Assembly: GCF_003434305.1 (NCBI RefSeq)
Contig: NZ_QKKX01000009.1
Location: 186,001 to 250,000 of the forward strand
Reading direction: 5' to 3'
Length of the DNA stretch: 64,000 nucleotides
From: Micromonospora sp. MW-13
GTDB lineage: Bacteria; Actinomycetota; Actinomycetes; Mycobacteriales; Micromonosporaceae
Shown: piece after piece, positions 7,934 through 15,783 of the stretch
Numbering within the stretch: position 1 is the stretch's first letter
How the letters are laid out: each line of letters opens with the position of its first letter
Translations under genes and position numbers: made by a program
The notes under the pieces: generated by a model
What the model saw: only the letters and a program-made list of their open reading frames with translations
Told to the model about the DNA's origin: nothing
Databases searched by the model: none

Positions 7934-7983
7934 CCTGGGGTGGTGTGGAGCTTGAGCCCGAAGTCCGAGACTGGCTGGACTCT
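7930..7983 (+). pseudogene. 5' fragment of a HigB/RelE-like toxin gene
   Basis: The first 18 codons read MAWGGVELEPEVRDWLDS, which matches the start of actinobacterial HigB/RelE-like (phage Gp49-like) toxins as I remember them. After codon 18 the sequence stops resembling the family and within 30 bp runs into the 3' end of the opposite-strand phosphotransferase gene. The remaining 80-90 codons and any HTH antitoxin are absent, so the toxin cannot function. The promoter-proximal palindrome is retained. The junction near 7984-8009 probably marks a deletion or insertion boundary. Confidence 0.55.
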
Positions 7984-8009
7984 GGGGTCGTGCCCATGAC
8001 GGTTGTTTC

Positions 8010-8918
8010 TCAGCAGATCAGGTTGGCGAACGGCGTCCAGCGCGCCTGGTGGTTGCCCTCCATCACGGAACGAAGCCTGGTGGTGAACTCCCGGACGATG
8101 CTGGCGGAACTCGCCAGCAGCGGAACGGCCGCAACGATCATCTTCAGCTCGCGGGCCTCCCGCAACAGGGGCCAGCTCGGGTCGGTGGTGACGTCGTATC
8201 CATAGGTGTCCGCCAGCGACTGATAGGAGTCGACCCCACCGAACCGGGCTTCGCCGACAGCAACTGCTACCAGGTCAACCTGCCGAGGCCCTACGCATGT
8301 CGCATCGAAGTCGCACAGCACAGCCCGGCCTGACGGCTCGCGGAGCAGGTTGCCGACATGGGCGTCCCCGTGGATCAGTTGTCCCTCCGTGTCTCGGCGC
8401 AGCGCTGCCAGCCGAGGTTCCAGGCGGTTGCACCAGTCCACCAGGAAGTCGCGAGCGTGATCGCCGAGTCCTTCGGCATCGTCCAGCCTCCGGCGCGCGT
8501 CGCCAATTGGATCCCACATGGGCAGAGGAAACGGCGGAACGCCAGGCATGTGGAACTCCCGTAGGGCTCGACCGAGGTCTTCGGCTGTCGGTGCCGGCAA
8601 GGTCGGCGGGACGTACTTCCAGACGGAGGCCAGCAGGCGGCCGACCTGCACTGGCTGCTCGACATCCGCCGCCAGCCGGATGGCCGGCGCGTCGACGTGA
8701 GCGAACCAATGCGCCAGCCGGACAACCTTGTTCACCCGCTCATAGAGCTGGTGGGTGCGGGCGATACGGATCACGATCGCGGCGCTGGGCAGCGCGAAGA
8801 CAGCGTTGTTGGTCAGGCGCAACAGTCGCGCATCCCTGGTGGGCACTCCCAGACCGGCGGCAACCTGGTGCATGGCCGCTGTCATTGCCTTCTCGGTGAA
8901 CCGCCCTGTTTCAGCCAT
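8010..8918 (-). CDS. Aminoglycoside phosphotransferase (APH)-family kinase-like protein
   Basis: APH-fold enzymes phosphorylate small molecules such as aminoglycosides, choline or homoserine. The 302-residue protein has the catalytic loop HGDAHVGN (His183, Asp185, Asn190) and the metal-binding LCDFD (Asp203), so the active site looks complete. The N-terminal lobe is less typical; VIRIAR at 49-54 may hold the nucleotide-binding strand. Its start is 2 bp downstream of the regulator stop at 8921, so the two are almost certainly one transcript. Third codon positions are more mixed here than in the rest of the window, a sign of transfer. The substrate is unknown; calling it a resistance gene would go beyond the evidence. 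Confidence 0.8.
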   Translation of the reverse strand: MAETGRFTEKAMTAAMHQVAAGLGVPTRDARLLRLTNNAVFALPSAAIVIRIARTHQLYERVNKVVRLAHWFAHVDAPAIRLAADVEQPVQVGRLLASVWKYVPPTLPAPTAEDLGRALREFHMPGVPPFPLPMWDPIGDARRRLDDAEGLGDHARDFLVDWCNRLEPRLAALRRDTEGQLIHGDAHVGNLLREPSGRAVLCDFDATCVGPRQVDLVAVAVGEARFGGVDSYQSLADTYGYDVTTDPSWPLLREARELKMIVAAVPLLASSASIVREFTTRLRSVMEGNHQARWTPFANLIC

Positions 8919-8920
8919 GC

Positions 8921-10402
8921 TCAGCCTGCTGTTGGGTGGATCGTCGCCAGGCTCAGGCTGTGCTCGAACTCAGCGACCTCAGGTACCTTGCGATGCCGCG
9001 CCAGATCGCGTCGCAGGTTGCCGACCCGGTCGATCACCCGCCTTGAACTCATGGATCGGGCCTGGTTCAGGACGCGCGTGCCGACCGTCAGCGCCTGCTC
9101 GGGCTGATCGGCGAGGAACAGCGCGCTACACAGGCCGACCTCGTTGAGCAGCGTGCTGCGAACGTTCGCCGGACCGAATGCGGCAATGGCGCTTTCCACC
9201 CAGCGCACCGCCTCAGGGGCGTGCGTCTCGTCCCGGCGCGCCAGGTCTCGGTAGACGCGGCCGTACTGGGCGAGCAACTCGCCACGATCGTAGAAACTCA
9301 TCCACTCCGGTTCGCGGCCACCGTCGATGCGGTCGAACTCGTCGCTGGCCTTGCCGAGCGTGGTCACCGCCTCCCGGTGAGCACCGAGCGCGGCGAGCGA
9401 CGCGGCCTCCGCGCCCAGGAGCAGAGCTTTGACCGCTGGTGTGGCCTGCACCCCGACGTGGGCGCGGGCAAGCTGCAACGTCGCGAGCGCGTCCCGGTTG
9501 TGGCGGAGATGCTGTAGCTGCTTGGCCTGGGAATAGCGGATCATCGCGGCCAGAGGTGCATCGTCCGCAGCGAGTGCGGCTCGTTCGGCTGCGACGAAAT
9601 GACGGTGGGCGTCGCTGTGCTTGCCCGCGTCGAGAGCCGTCCAACCGGCCAACTGCCGAGCTGCCGCCACCGACGCAACGAGGCTGGAGGTCAACGCCTG
9701 CGTGTGCGACCAGTCGAGCATGCCGTACACCGACTCCGCGAAATGAGCCACCTCCCGGTACAGCAGGCCGCCTCCGCTCTCGTAGTCCACTGACCGGTAC
9801 AGCTCCAGAACCGCGTTGAGGCGAGCGACATCCCTGGCGCCGATGCGACGCGGTTGGGTGACGCCCGTCGTCGCAATCAGCCCGGCCCCCGCAGCCACGG
9901 CTGCGATACCGGCCAGCAACGCCCGTCGGCCTCCGTGGGGCGGCTCCGAGGAAGGCTGGTCCTGAGCAGGCGCAGACAGCAGACCTCTACTTACCCTGCC
10001 GTTCGTCTCGGGAAGCGCGAACCACAGGTGCTCGCCGGGGATGCGGAGTACCTGCGCCCAGTGGGTGAGGCGGTCAAGGTGGACGATCGGAGAGCCGTTC
10101 TCGACCCGGCTGAGCTGTGCCTGGGTGATGCCCAGCCAGCCGGCGACCGCGCTCTGTGGCAGTGGGTTCCGCCCGTGGTACGGGTGGCAGCGGAATGCCC
10201 GGATCACCCGCCCGAGGTGCCGCTCCGCCAGCGCCCGCCGTACCGGCTCGTGTTCCCAGAAGTTGGCCGGCACAATCGGTGGCCGGCTCAGTCGGTCGCG
10301 CTCGGCGGCCTGGCACGGGGTGCACCGGCCACTGTCGTTGTCGCGGGCCAGCCGGCCGCCACACCTGGGGCAGTTCGCGTGTGTCACGGGAAACCTCGCC
10401 AT
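8921..10402 (-). CDS. Zinc-ribbon, HTH and TPR-like regulator
   Basis: The 493-residue protein starts with a zinc-ribbon-like segment (CPRCGGRL, then a CTPC pair about 15 residues on). An Xre-type helix-turn-helix follows (QSAVAGWLGITQAQLSRVENG, about residues 85-105). A hydrophobic stretch at about 165-185 precedes roughly 280 residues of alpha-helical repeats of TPR type. This is the architecture of streptomycete regulators that sense a peptide or partner through the helical repeats. ATG 10402 is chosen because the zinc ribbon begins there; the frame is open a further 85 codons, but that part is low-quality and non-repetitive. It is co-transcribed with the kinase-like gene downstream, so regulator and kinase likely act together. 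Confidence 0.7.
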   Translation of the reverse strand: MARFPVTHANCPRCGGRLARDNDSGRCTPCQAAERDRLSRPPIVPANFWEHEPVRRALAERHLGRVIRAFRCHPYHGRNPLPQSAVAGWLGITQAQLSRVENGSPIVHLDRLTHWAQVLRIPGEHLWFALPETNGRVSRGLLSAPAQDQPSSEPPHGGRRALLAGIAAVAAGAGLIATTGVTQPRRIGARDVARLNAVLELYRSVDYESGGGLLYREVAHFAESVYGMLDWSHTQALTSSLVASVAAARQLAGWTALDAGKHSDAHRHFVAAERAALAADDAPLAAMIRYSQAKQLQHLRHNRDALATLQLARAHVGVQATPAVKALLLGAEAASLAALGAHREAVTTLGKASDEFDRIDGGREPEWMSFYDRGELLAQYGRVYRDLARRDETHAPEAVRWVESAIAAFGPANVRSTLLNEVGLCSALFLADQPEQALTVGTRVLNQARSMSSRRVIDRVGNLRRDLARHRKVPEVAEFEHSLSLATIHPTAG

Positions 10403-10806
10403 TCGCGGGTGGCTCCGTCCGTAGCGCCTCGTCGAGCCTATCCATTCAAATCCGCTCCGTGGAGGGCCGGTATACGTACCGCGCATACCGGCGAGGGCCC
10501 TTGCTGGCATCGTGCCGCTGCTGACCTCCTCAGGCATCGCGTCGGTGAGGGACCTTTGCGCCACTGCTCCTGAGTAGTCAGGGGAATACGCACCGAACAT
10601 GTCGGTGAGTTGATCGCCGTCATGGCACGTCCGGCCACGCCCGGCAGGCTGCTTCACATGGCCCGGGGCGGGTGCCGGCTCCGGGGATGCGTCTTCCCCC
10701 GATGTGTCCCCGCCCCCGCCCGCCCCGGTGCCACTTCACCCATCAACCGGGCCCGTCCTCTATCGAACCCGTCGACGAGGGCCCTTCCAAAGCAGGGAGC
10801 GTGAGC
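10403..10806. other. Divergent intergenic region between the regulator and globin operons
   Basis: No gene is supported. The left half should hold the promoter of the regulator gene and contains a CCGGTAT/ATACCGG inverted repeat, listed separately. The right half becomes Cys/Pro-rich in every frame and ends with AGGGAG at 10794-10799, the ribosome binding site of the first globin-like gene. Confidence 0.5.
10467..10491. promoter_or_regulatory. CCGGTAT-n11-ATACCGG inverted repeat upstream of the HTH regulator
   Basis: Two perfect 7-bp arms (10467-10473 and 10485-10491) are centred about 77 bp upstream of the chosen regulator start. An autoregulatory operator is the simplest reading, but no binding data support it. 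Confidence 0.35.
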
Positions 10807-11157
10807 GTGGCGTACTCGGACGAGGTCGTGCGGGAGGCCGTGTGGCGGTGGCTGCGGCTGGTGGCGGCGGACGCGGAGCTGGAGCCGTACCTGGTCGGCG
10901 TCGATCTGGGCCGGCTCGCCGACCACCTGGCGGCGACCCTCGGCGCGGCGCTCGACGGGCGCGCGGCGGCGGATGCCTGGCCGGGGCTCGGGCTGGGGGA
11001 AGAGCAGCACCGGCGGCTGGTCGACTACCTCGCCGGGGTGCTCTGGGCTCTCGACGTGCCGCCGGCCGCGATCGCCGCCGCCCGCGCCGCCTTCGCCGGG
11101 GAGGCACGCCCAACCGGGGCCGCCGGGAAGGCACATCCAACCGGAGCCGGCCGGTGA
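10807..11157 (+). CDS. Truncated-haemoglobin-like protein lacking the proximal histidine
   Basis: The 116-residue protein follows the 2-on-2 haemoglobin pattern: LEPYLVGVDLGRLADHL (usually YF-x-GVD), LGAALDG, then a WPGLGL segment and QHRRLVDYLAGVL, ending with DVPP-AAI. In M. tuberculosis trHbN the corresponding string is VHQGRGI, where His is the proximal haem ligand. Here it is AWPGLGL, so Trp58 replaces that His. The protein may not bind haem in the usual way. GTG 10807 is preferred over 10801 because AGGGAG at 10794-10799 gives proper spacing. The stop overlaps the next gene start by GTGA, so both are translated together. The alignment is by eye. Confidence 0.6.
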   Translation: MAYSDEVVREAVWRWLRLVAADAELEPYLVGVDLGRLADHLAATLGAALDGRAAADAWPGLGLGEEQHRRLVDYLAGVLWALDVPPAAIAAARAAFAGEARPTGAAGKAHPTGAGR

Positions 11158-12239
11158 GGGGCGTCGACCTCGCCGCCACCTGGGCGGTCACCGTCGCCGG
11201 CATCGACCGGGCCGCCGACCACTTCTGGTGCACGCTCGCCGACCGGATGCCCACCCTCCTGCCCGAGCGGGACGCGCCCCTGTTCCTCGCCGCCCTCGGC
11301 TGGCTCGCCACCGGCGACGACGACCGCGCCGGCCGGGCCGCGCTGCTGACCGTTCTCGGTCGGGCCTGGCGCGACTGTCACCTCGGCCCGCACCACCAGG
11401 CGCTGGTCGGCGACGCGCTGGTCGCCACCGTCGCCCGGCATACCCGTCCACGGTGGACGTCAGCGTTGGCCGCCGGCTGGGACAGCGCCGCCCGCCGCGC
11501 GCTGACCGCCGTCCGGCAGGCCGCCGAACGGGTGGGCGACGGCCATGCCTGGTGGCCGGTCGAGGTGCTCGACCACGACCGGCCTGCCGAGGGCGTCGCC
11601 ATCCTCACCGTACGTCCCTGGCGGCGGCTGCCGTTCCGCCCCGGCCAGGCGGTGCCGGTCAGCGTGCCCGGTCTGCCCGGCCGCTGGCGCTGGTACTCGC
11701 CCGCCAACGCGCCCCGCGCCGACGGCACCATCGAGCTGCACGTCCGCGCCGCCGGTGCCGTCTCCCGCGTCCTCGTCGAGCGGGTACGCCCCGGCGGGCG
11801 GCTCTGGCTCGGCCCGCCCCGGGGCGCCGGCCTCACCCTCGCCCCCGACTCGTCCGCCGACCTGCTTCTCGCCGCCGGCGGCACCGGGCTCGCCCCGCTG
11901 CGCGCCCTGGTCGAACAGGTCGCCGCCGCGCCGGCCGGCCGGCGGGTGACCCTGGTCAGCGGCGTCCGTGCCTTCGCCGACCTGTACGACCCGGTCAGCC
12001 TCGACAAGCTCCAGGTCGCCCACGACTGGCTGACCGTCGTGCCCGCGTTCTCCCACGACGCGCACGCCGAGCCCGCCGAGCGGGGCGACGCCCTCACCGT
12101 CGCCCTGCGGCACCACCGGCCCGGCCAGCACGTCTACGCCTGCGGCCCGCCCGCGATGGTGGCCGGCGCGCGGCTGCGGCTGCGCGCCGCCGGGGTGCCC
12201 GCCGCCCACATCCACCTGCCCGACGGCTGCGAGCGCTGA
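11154..12239 (+). CDS. Flavohaemoprotein-like globin-reductase fusion with Trp at the haem-ligand position
   Basis: Flavohaemoproteins pass electrons from NAD(P)H through FAD to a haem globin, commonly for nitric oxide dioxygenation. Residues 1-130 are a globin domain. Residues 140-361 are a ferredoxin-NADP reductase-like unit with RWYSPANA for FAD, GGTGLAPL for nucleotide, and YACGPPAMV near the end. In relatives I recall, the F-helix reads GRDH followed by RKFG. Here it reads GRAWRDC, and an ungapped match through to the downstream ALVG puts Trp72 at the His position. The reductase half looks functional. The gene overlaps the truncated-globin-like gene by four bases. An alternative is that the adjacent Cys74 or His75 serves as ligand. 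Confidence 0.75.
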   Translation: MRGVDLAATWAVTVAGIDRAADHFWCTLADRMPTLLPERDAPLFLAALGWLATGDDDRAGRAALLTVLGRAWRDCHLGPHHQALVGDALVATVARHTRPRWTSALAAGWDSAARRALTAVRQAAERVGDGHAWWPVEVLDHDRPAEGVAILTVRPWRRLPFRPGQAVPVSVPGLPGRWRWYSPANAPRADGTIELHVRAAGAVSRVLVERVRPGGRLWLGPPRGAGLTLAPDSSADLLLAAGGTGLAPLRALVEQVAAAPAGRRVTLVSGVRAFADLYDPVSLDKLQVAHDWLTVVPAFSHDAHAEPAERGDALTVALRHHRPGQHVYACGPPAMVAGARLRLRAAGVPAAHIHLPDGCER

Positions 12240-12380
12240 CCGCACCCACCCTCGCCGCGGGAGACACGCAGCGATGACCGGCGGGTCAGCGGCCCGGCGG
12301 TCGGACGCATACGCTGTGCGGGGGCGCCGGCCGATCGGGAAACCTCCGGCTGACCGGGGCCTTTCCTGGCCGTACGAACG

Positions 12381-13238
12381 ATGAGGATTCCCGTGGGTTC
12401 CGCAACCCCTCAGGACGACCACACCGCTCGGCTCTCCGACCGATTCGACACCAGCGTGCCCCACCCTGCCCGGCGCTACAACTACTGGCTCGGCGGTAAG
12501 GACAACTTCGCCGTGGACCGCCGATCCGGTGACCAGATAGCGGCCGTGTACCCGGCGATCCGCACCCTGGCCCGGGAGAACCGGGCGTTCCTCCAGCGGG
12601 CGGTGCGGTACCTGGCCGCCGAGGCCGGGATCCGGCAGTTCCTCGACATCGGCACCGGCATCCCGAGCGCCGACAACACCCACGAGGTGGCCCAGGCCGT
12701 GGCCCCCGAGTCACGGGTCCTGTACGTCGACAACGACCCGATGGTGCTGGTCCACGCCCGGGCGTTGCTGACCAGTTCCCCCACGGGCGCGACGGCGTAC
12801 CTCGACGCCGACCTGCGCGACCCGGACCGGATCCTGGCCGCCGACGAGCTGCGCCGCACGCTGGACCTGTCCCGGCCGGTGGCGCTGGTGCTGGTCGCGG
12901 TGGCGCACTTCCTGACCGACGCCGAGCGGCCGTACGACGTGGTGGCCCGGCTGGTCGAGGCGCTGCCGTCGGGCAGCTACCTGGCGCTGAGTCACGTCAC
13001 CGTCGACTTCATCCCCGCCGAGATCGTCGCGCGGATGAACGTCGAGCTGGCGGCGGGCCGGATCGAACAGGACGCCGTCCCCCGGTCCCGGGCGGAGATC
13101 GCCCGGTTCTTCGCCGGCCTGGACCTGGTCGAGCCGGGCATCGTCCCGGTGACGCGGTGGCGGGCCGAGGTGCCCGAGTCCGAACGCCCGCCGCTGGCCG
13201 AGGCGTCGATCTACGGCGCGGTCGCCCGCAAGCCCTGA
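12381..13238 (+). CDS. SAM-dependent methyltransferase, DUF574 type
   Basis: The 285-residue protein has the features of the actinobacterial DUF574 (Methyltransf_19) family. These are an N-terminal HPARRYNYWLGGKDNFAVDR block, the SAM-binding strand FLDIGTGIPSADNTHE, and VLYVDNDPMVL as the second SAM-contact strand. Family members are abundant in Streptomyces and Micromonospora, and most have no known substrate. It is monocistronic, 141 bp after the globin operon and followed by paired hairpins. ATG 12381 gives the usual length; a GTG five codons later is possible. Confidence 0.85.
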   Translation: MRIPVGSATPQDDHTARLSDRFDTSVPHPARRYNYWLGGKDNFAVDRRSGDQIAAVYPAIRTLARENRAFLQRAVRYLAAEAGIRQFLDIGTGIPSADNTHEVAQAVAPESRVLYVDNDPMVLVHARALLTSSPTGATAYLDADLRDPDRILAADELRRTLDLSRPVALVLVAVAHFLTDAERPYDVVARLVEALPSGSYLALSHVTVDFIPAEIVARMNVELAAGRIEQDAVPRSRAEIARFFAGLDLVEPGIVPVTRWRAEVPESERPPLAEASIYGAVARKP

Positions 13239-13256
13239 CCGCCGGTGAGCAGGGCC

Positions 13257-13316
13257 CCTGCCGTGCCCGGCCGCGTCGGCAGGTGCCCCTGCCTTGCCCG
13301 GCCGCGTCGCAGGGGC
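13257..13316. terminator. Two tandem hairpins between convergent genes
   Basis: The first hairpin pairs 13257-13263 with 13277-13283. The second pairs GCCCCTGC (13285-13292) with GCAGGGGC (13309-13316). Both loops contain the same GCCCGGCCGCGTC core, so the pair looks like a duplicated terminator serving the methyltransferase and the propeller gene. Confidence 0.6.
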
Positions 13317-13337
13317 CCCGCTCCCGCGCGAGACCGC

Positions 13338-14642
13338 TCAGCGGGTGCGCTTGACCGGGCGGAGGAGCTGCGTGCGGAAGATGTCGAAGCGGGCGTTGGT
13401 GTCGCCGGAGACCAGGTCGGTGCCCTGCGAGTCGTACGCGACGAAGCTGCCGTCGGCCGAGATGTCGGAGTGCTCACCGCCGCCGTCGGTGCCGTGGCGG
13501 GGCACCGCGACGAGGATGTTGGCCCGGCTCAGCCGGTCGAACCGGAACACCTGCAACTGCCACGGGGTGTCGTAGCCGGTGAGGTTCTTCGCGTTCGACC
13601 AGAAGGTGACGTAGCGGCCGTCGGCGTTGATCCGGGGAGACAGAGCGGTGCCGTTGCCGGGCACTCCGGCCGGCGTCGCGGACACCGGGATGATGACGCC
13701 GCTGGCCGCCTCCCAGAGGAACACGTCGGTGGTGTCGTTGGCGTCGCCGGGAACGAGGTTGGTGGCGTTCGAGGTGAACGACACGTACCTGCCGTCGCCG
13801 CTGACCTCGGCGCTGGTGGAGCCGCCCGACGCCGGGCCACCGGCCTGCGGGGCGGAGACCAGCCGGGTCGTGCCGAGCTGCCGGTCGTACAGGAAGACGT
13901 TGCCCGCCTCGGCGACCGGCTGCGCCACGATGTCCTTCGCGGTGGACTGGTAGCTGATCCAGCGGCCGTCGTCGCTGATCGACGGGTTGATCGAGTCGGC
14001 CGAGAACGGCGCGACGCCCGCCGGGGTGCGGGACACCAGCGAGGTGGTGCCGGTGCTGCGGTCGTGGACGTACACGTCGGTGTTCATGTTGGTGTCCTGC
14101 GGGACCACATTGGCGATCGCCGAGAACGTGACGTACCGGCCGTCGCCGCTGATGTCGAGGGAGTCCCAGCCGAAGCTGGCCTGGGAGATCCGGGTGATCT
14201 TCTTCGTCTCCCGCTCCCAGACGAACACGTGCCCGCTGAAGATGTCGGCGGGATCGGTGGTCAGGGCGGCCGAGGAGTTGAAGGCCACGAACCGGCCGTC
14301 CCGACTGATCCGGGCCAGTTCCGAGGACCCGGACACGGGCACGCCGGCCGGCCCGGCGCTGACCAGCTCCGTGGTGCCGGTCAGCGTGTCGTGCAGGAAG
14401 ATGTCCCTGGAGTAGTTGGTGTCGCCGGGCACCAGGTTGTCGGCCGACGAGCTGAACGCGACGTACCGGCCGTCGCCGCTGATGGACGGCTGGTGCGAGT
14501 CGCCGGCGGCTTCGGTGCCGTCGGTGGCGACCGACACCCGGACGGTCAGCCCGGCGGCGGAGGCGGCGGTGACCGGTACCAGCGCCGCCGCGACACCGAG
14601 CGCGGTCGCGCCGGCGATGCGGGCGCGCAGAGATGTGTACAA
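13338..14642 (-). CDS. Secreted TolB/WD40-like beta-propeller protein
   Basis: The 434-residue protein is exported and then folds as a propeller. Blades of about 50 residues recur, each with a SxDGRYVxF signature (SGDGRYVAFSS, SRDGRFVAF, SGDGRYVTFS, SDDGRWISY, SGDGRYVSF, NADGRYVTF, SADGSFVAY), giving seven blades. Such PD40-type domains bind proteins or ligands rather than catalyse. A TTG at 14642 is taken as start: GGGGGAGG lies five bases upstream, and the next residues form a signal peptide ending VTAASAAG. Earlier in-frame codons up to 14708 would add a non-hydrophobic stretch. No partner gene adjoins it. Confidence 0.75.
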   Translation of the reverse strand: MYTSLRARIAGATALGVAAALVPVTAASAAGLTVRVSVATDGTEAAGDSHQPSISGDGRYVAFSSSADNLVPGDTNYSRDIFLHDTLTGTTELVSAGPAGVPVSGSSELARISRDGRFVAFNSSAALTTDPADIFSGHVFVWERETKKITRISQASFGWDSLDISGDGRYVTFSAIANVVPQDTNMNTDVYVHDRSTGTTSLVSRTPAGVAPFSADSINPSISDDGRWISYQSTAKDIVAQPVAEAGNVFLYDRQLGTTRLVSAPQAGGPASGGSTSAEVSGDGRYVSFTSNATNLVPGDANDTTDVFLWEAASGVIIPVSATPAGVPGNGTALSPRINADGRYVTFWSNAKNLTGYDTPWQLQVFRFDRLSRANILVAVPRHGTDGGGEHSDISADGSFVAYDSQGTDLVSGDTNARFDIFRTQLLRPVKRTR

Positions 14643-14794
14643 AAGGTCCTCCCCCGTCAGGTCCCCGGCCATCGTCGCATGATCCGGCGAGGGACGTGTA
14701 CGGCGCAAGGTAGCAGCGACGCCGCCCTCGGTGGGGTCCGAGACATCGGGTTCTGGATCCAGAAGTGACCCAGTCCCACCACCGGCCGGCCCCG

Positions 14795-14818
14795 CCGGAG
14801 CGGATGTGCCCGCTCCGG
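14795..14818. terminator. Hairpin after the SMI1/KNR4-like gene
   Basis: CCGGAGCGG (14795-14803) pairs perfectly with CCGCTCCGG (14810-14818) over a 6-nt loop. It lies 140 bp past the stop at 14959 on the minus strand and upstream of the propeller gene. Confidence 0.5.
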
Positions 14819-14958
14819 ACGGGTGACCACTGTGGCCTCGGCACCCGCGTCGCGGACTCGCGCTCCCACGTGGTCACCGACGCCCGCTGACCGGCGGCCG
14901 GTCCACCGCCGCGCGCCGGCCCGCCTGCGGGCGACCGCCCGCCGACCGGCCGCCGGGT

Positions 14959-15639
14959 TCAGAGGCGGCCCGCCCCGGCGACGCGCTCCGTGGCCCGGTC
15001 CAGCCAGCGGCGGTACCACCCGGCGAAGCCCAGCGGCGTGCCGTCGTCGGCGAGCAGCGGCCTCAGCCCGCTCTCCTCGGCGGTGCCGTCGGCCCACATC
15101 GTGCCCCGCGCCGGCCCGGTGACCACCAGGGCGTCCCGCAGGGCGCAACCCTTGTGGCACAGGTACAGCAGGCCGGCGAAGTGCGCCTCGTTGTACATGA
15201 TCGCGTCGTGCCGCTCCCACCAGGTCTCCTCGGCCGCGTCGTACTCCTGCGCCGAGGCGAAGTCGTCCTCGTCGGGATGCTCGGGCAGCTCGTCCGCCTG
15301 GTTGAACGCCTCGGTGTGCGGGAACGGCCGGACCAGGGAGTCCGGGCTCGTCATGTCCGCGCCGTCGCCCTCCCATGCCCACCGGCCGTCGACCCGGCGC
15401 GGCGGGAACAGGCCGTACGCCGGGCCCGCGCCGCCCCGGCCGGCCTGGAGCAGGAACGACCGGTACTCCGCCGGCAGCTCCACCCGGAACTGGCCCTCCA
15501 ACTCGGCCAGCTCCGCCGGGGTCAGTGGCGGCTCCAACTCCCAGCCGTGCTCGCCTGCCCCGAACACCTCGTCGGCCTCCGGCGCGGCGGCCAGCCGGTC
15601 GAGCGTCTGTCGTACGTCAGACCAGTCGTGTCCCGTCAC
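14959..15639 (-). CDS. SMI1/KNR4-family protein
   Basis: SMI1/KNR4 domains are often immunity proteins of polymorphic toxins, or housekeeping adaptors. The 226-residue protein has the family core at about 35-75: PLTPAELAELEGQFRVELPAEYRSFLLQAG, followed by a GPAYGLFP segment. The rest is acidic and rich in aromatic residues, with two Cys in LCHKGCAL. No toxin gene or secretion marker lies nearby, so an immunity role is not supported by context. GTG 15639 is chosen because upstream sequence is low-complexity Ala/Gly/Arg. The ribosome binding site is weak. Confidence 0.7.
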   Translation of the reverse strand: MTGHDWSDVRQTLDRLAAAPEADEVFGAGEHGWELEPPLTPAELAELEGQFRVELPAEYRSFLLQAGRGGAGPAYGLFPPRRVDGRWAWEGDGADMTSPDSLVRPFPHTEAFNQADELPEHPDEDDFASAQEYDAAEETWWERHDAIMYNEAHFAGLLYLCHKGCALRDALVVTGPARGTMWADGTAEESGLRPLLADDGTPLGFAGWYRRWLDRATERVAGAGRL

Positions 15640-15783
15640 GCCCGGGACCGTACCGGCACCCCCCGACGGTCCGCGCCTCCGGGCCGCCCGCGCCGCAGCT
15701 CCAGCCGGCGGTGCTCCCACGCCGCAGTCCGGTGCCGCTACCGGGGCAGGACGCCGTACGCGCCGCTGCCGGAGCCCGCCCGG

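Noticed and set aside
7984-8205. Continuation of the HigB-like open frame to 8205
   Set aside because: After codon 18 the sequence is antisense to the phosphotransferase C-terminus and has no toxin features.
8010-8918. Calling the APH-fold protein an aminoglycoside resistance enzyme
   Set aside because: The fold also serves kinases for many other metabolites, and nothing in the sequence or context fixes the substrate.
13245-14768. A 507-codon plus-strand frame opposite the beta-propeller gene
   Set aside because: The minus-strand protein has a signal peptide and seven regular blades; the plus-strand frame is a shadow.
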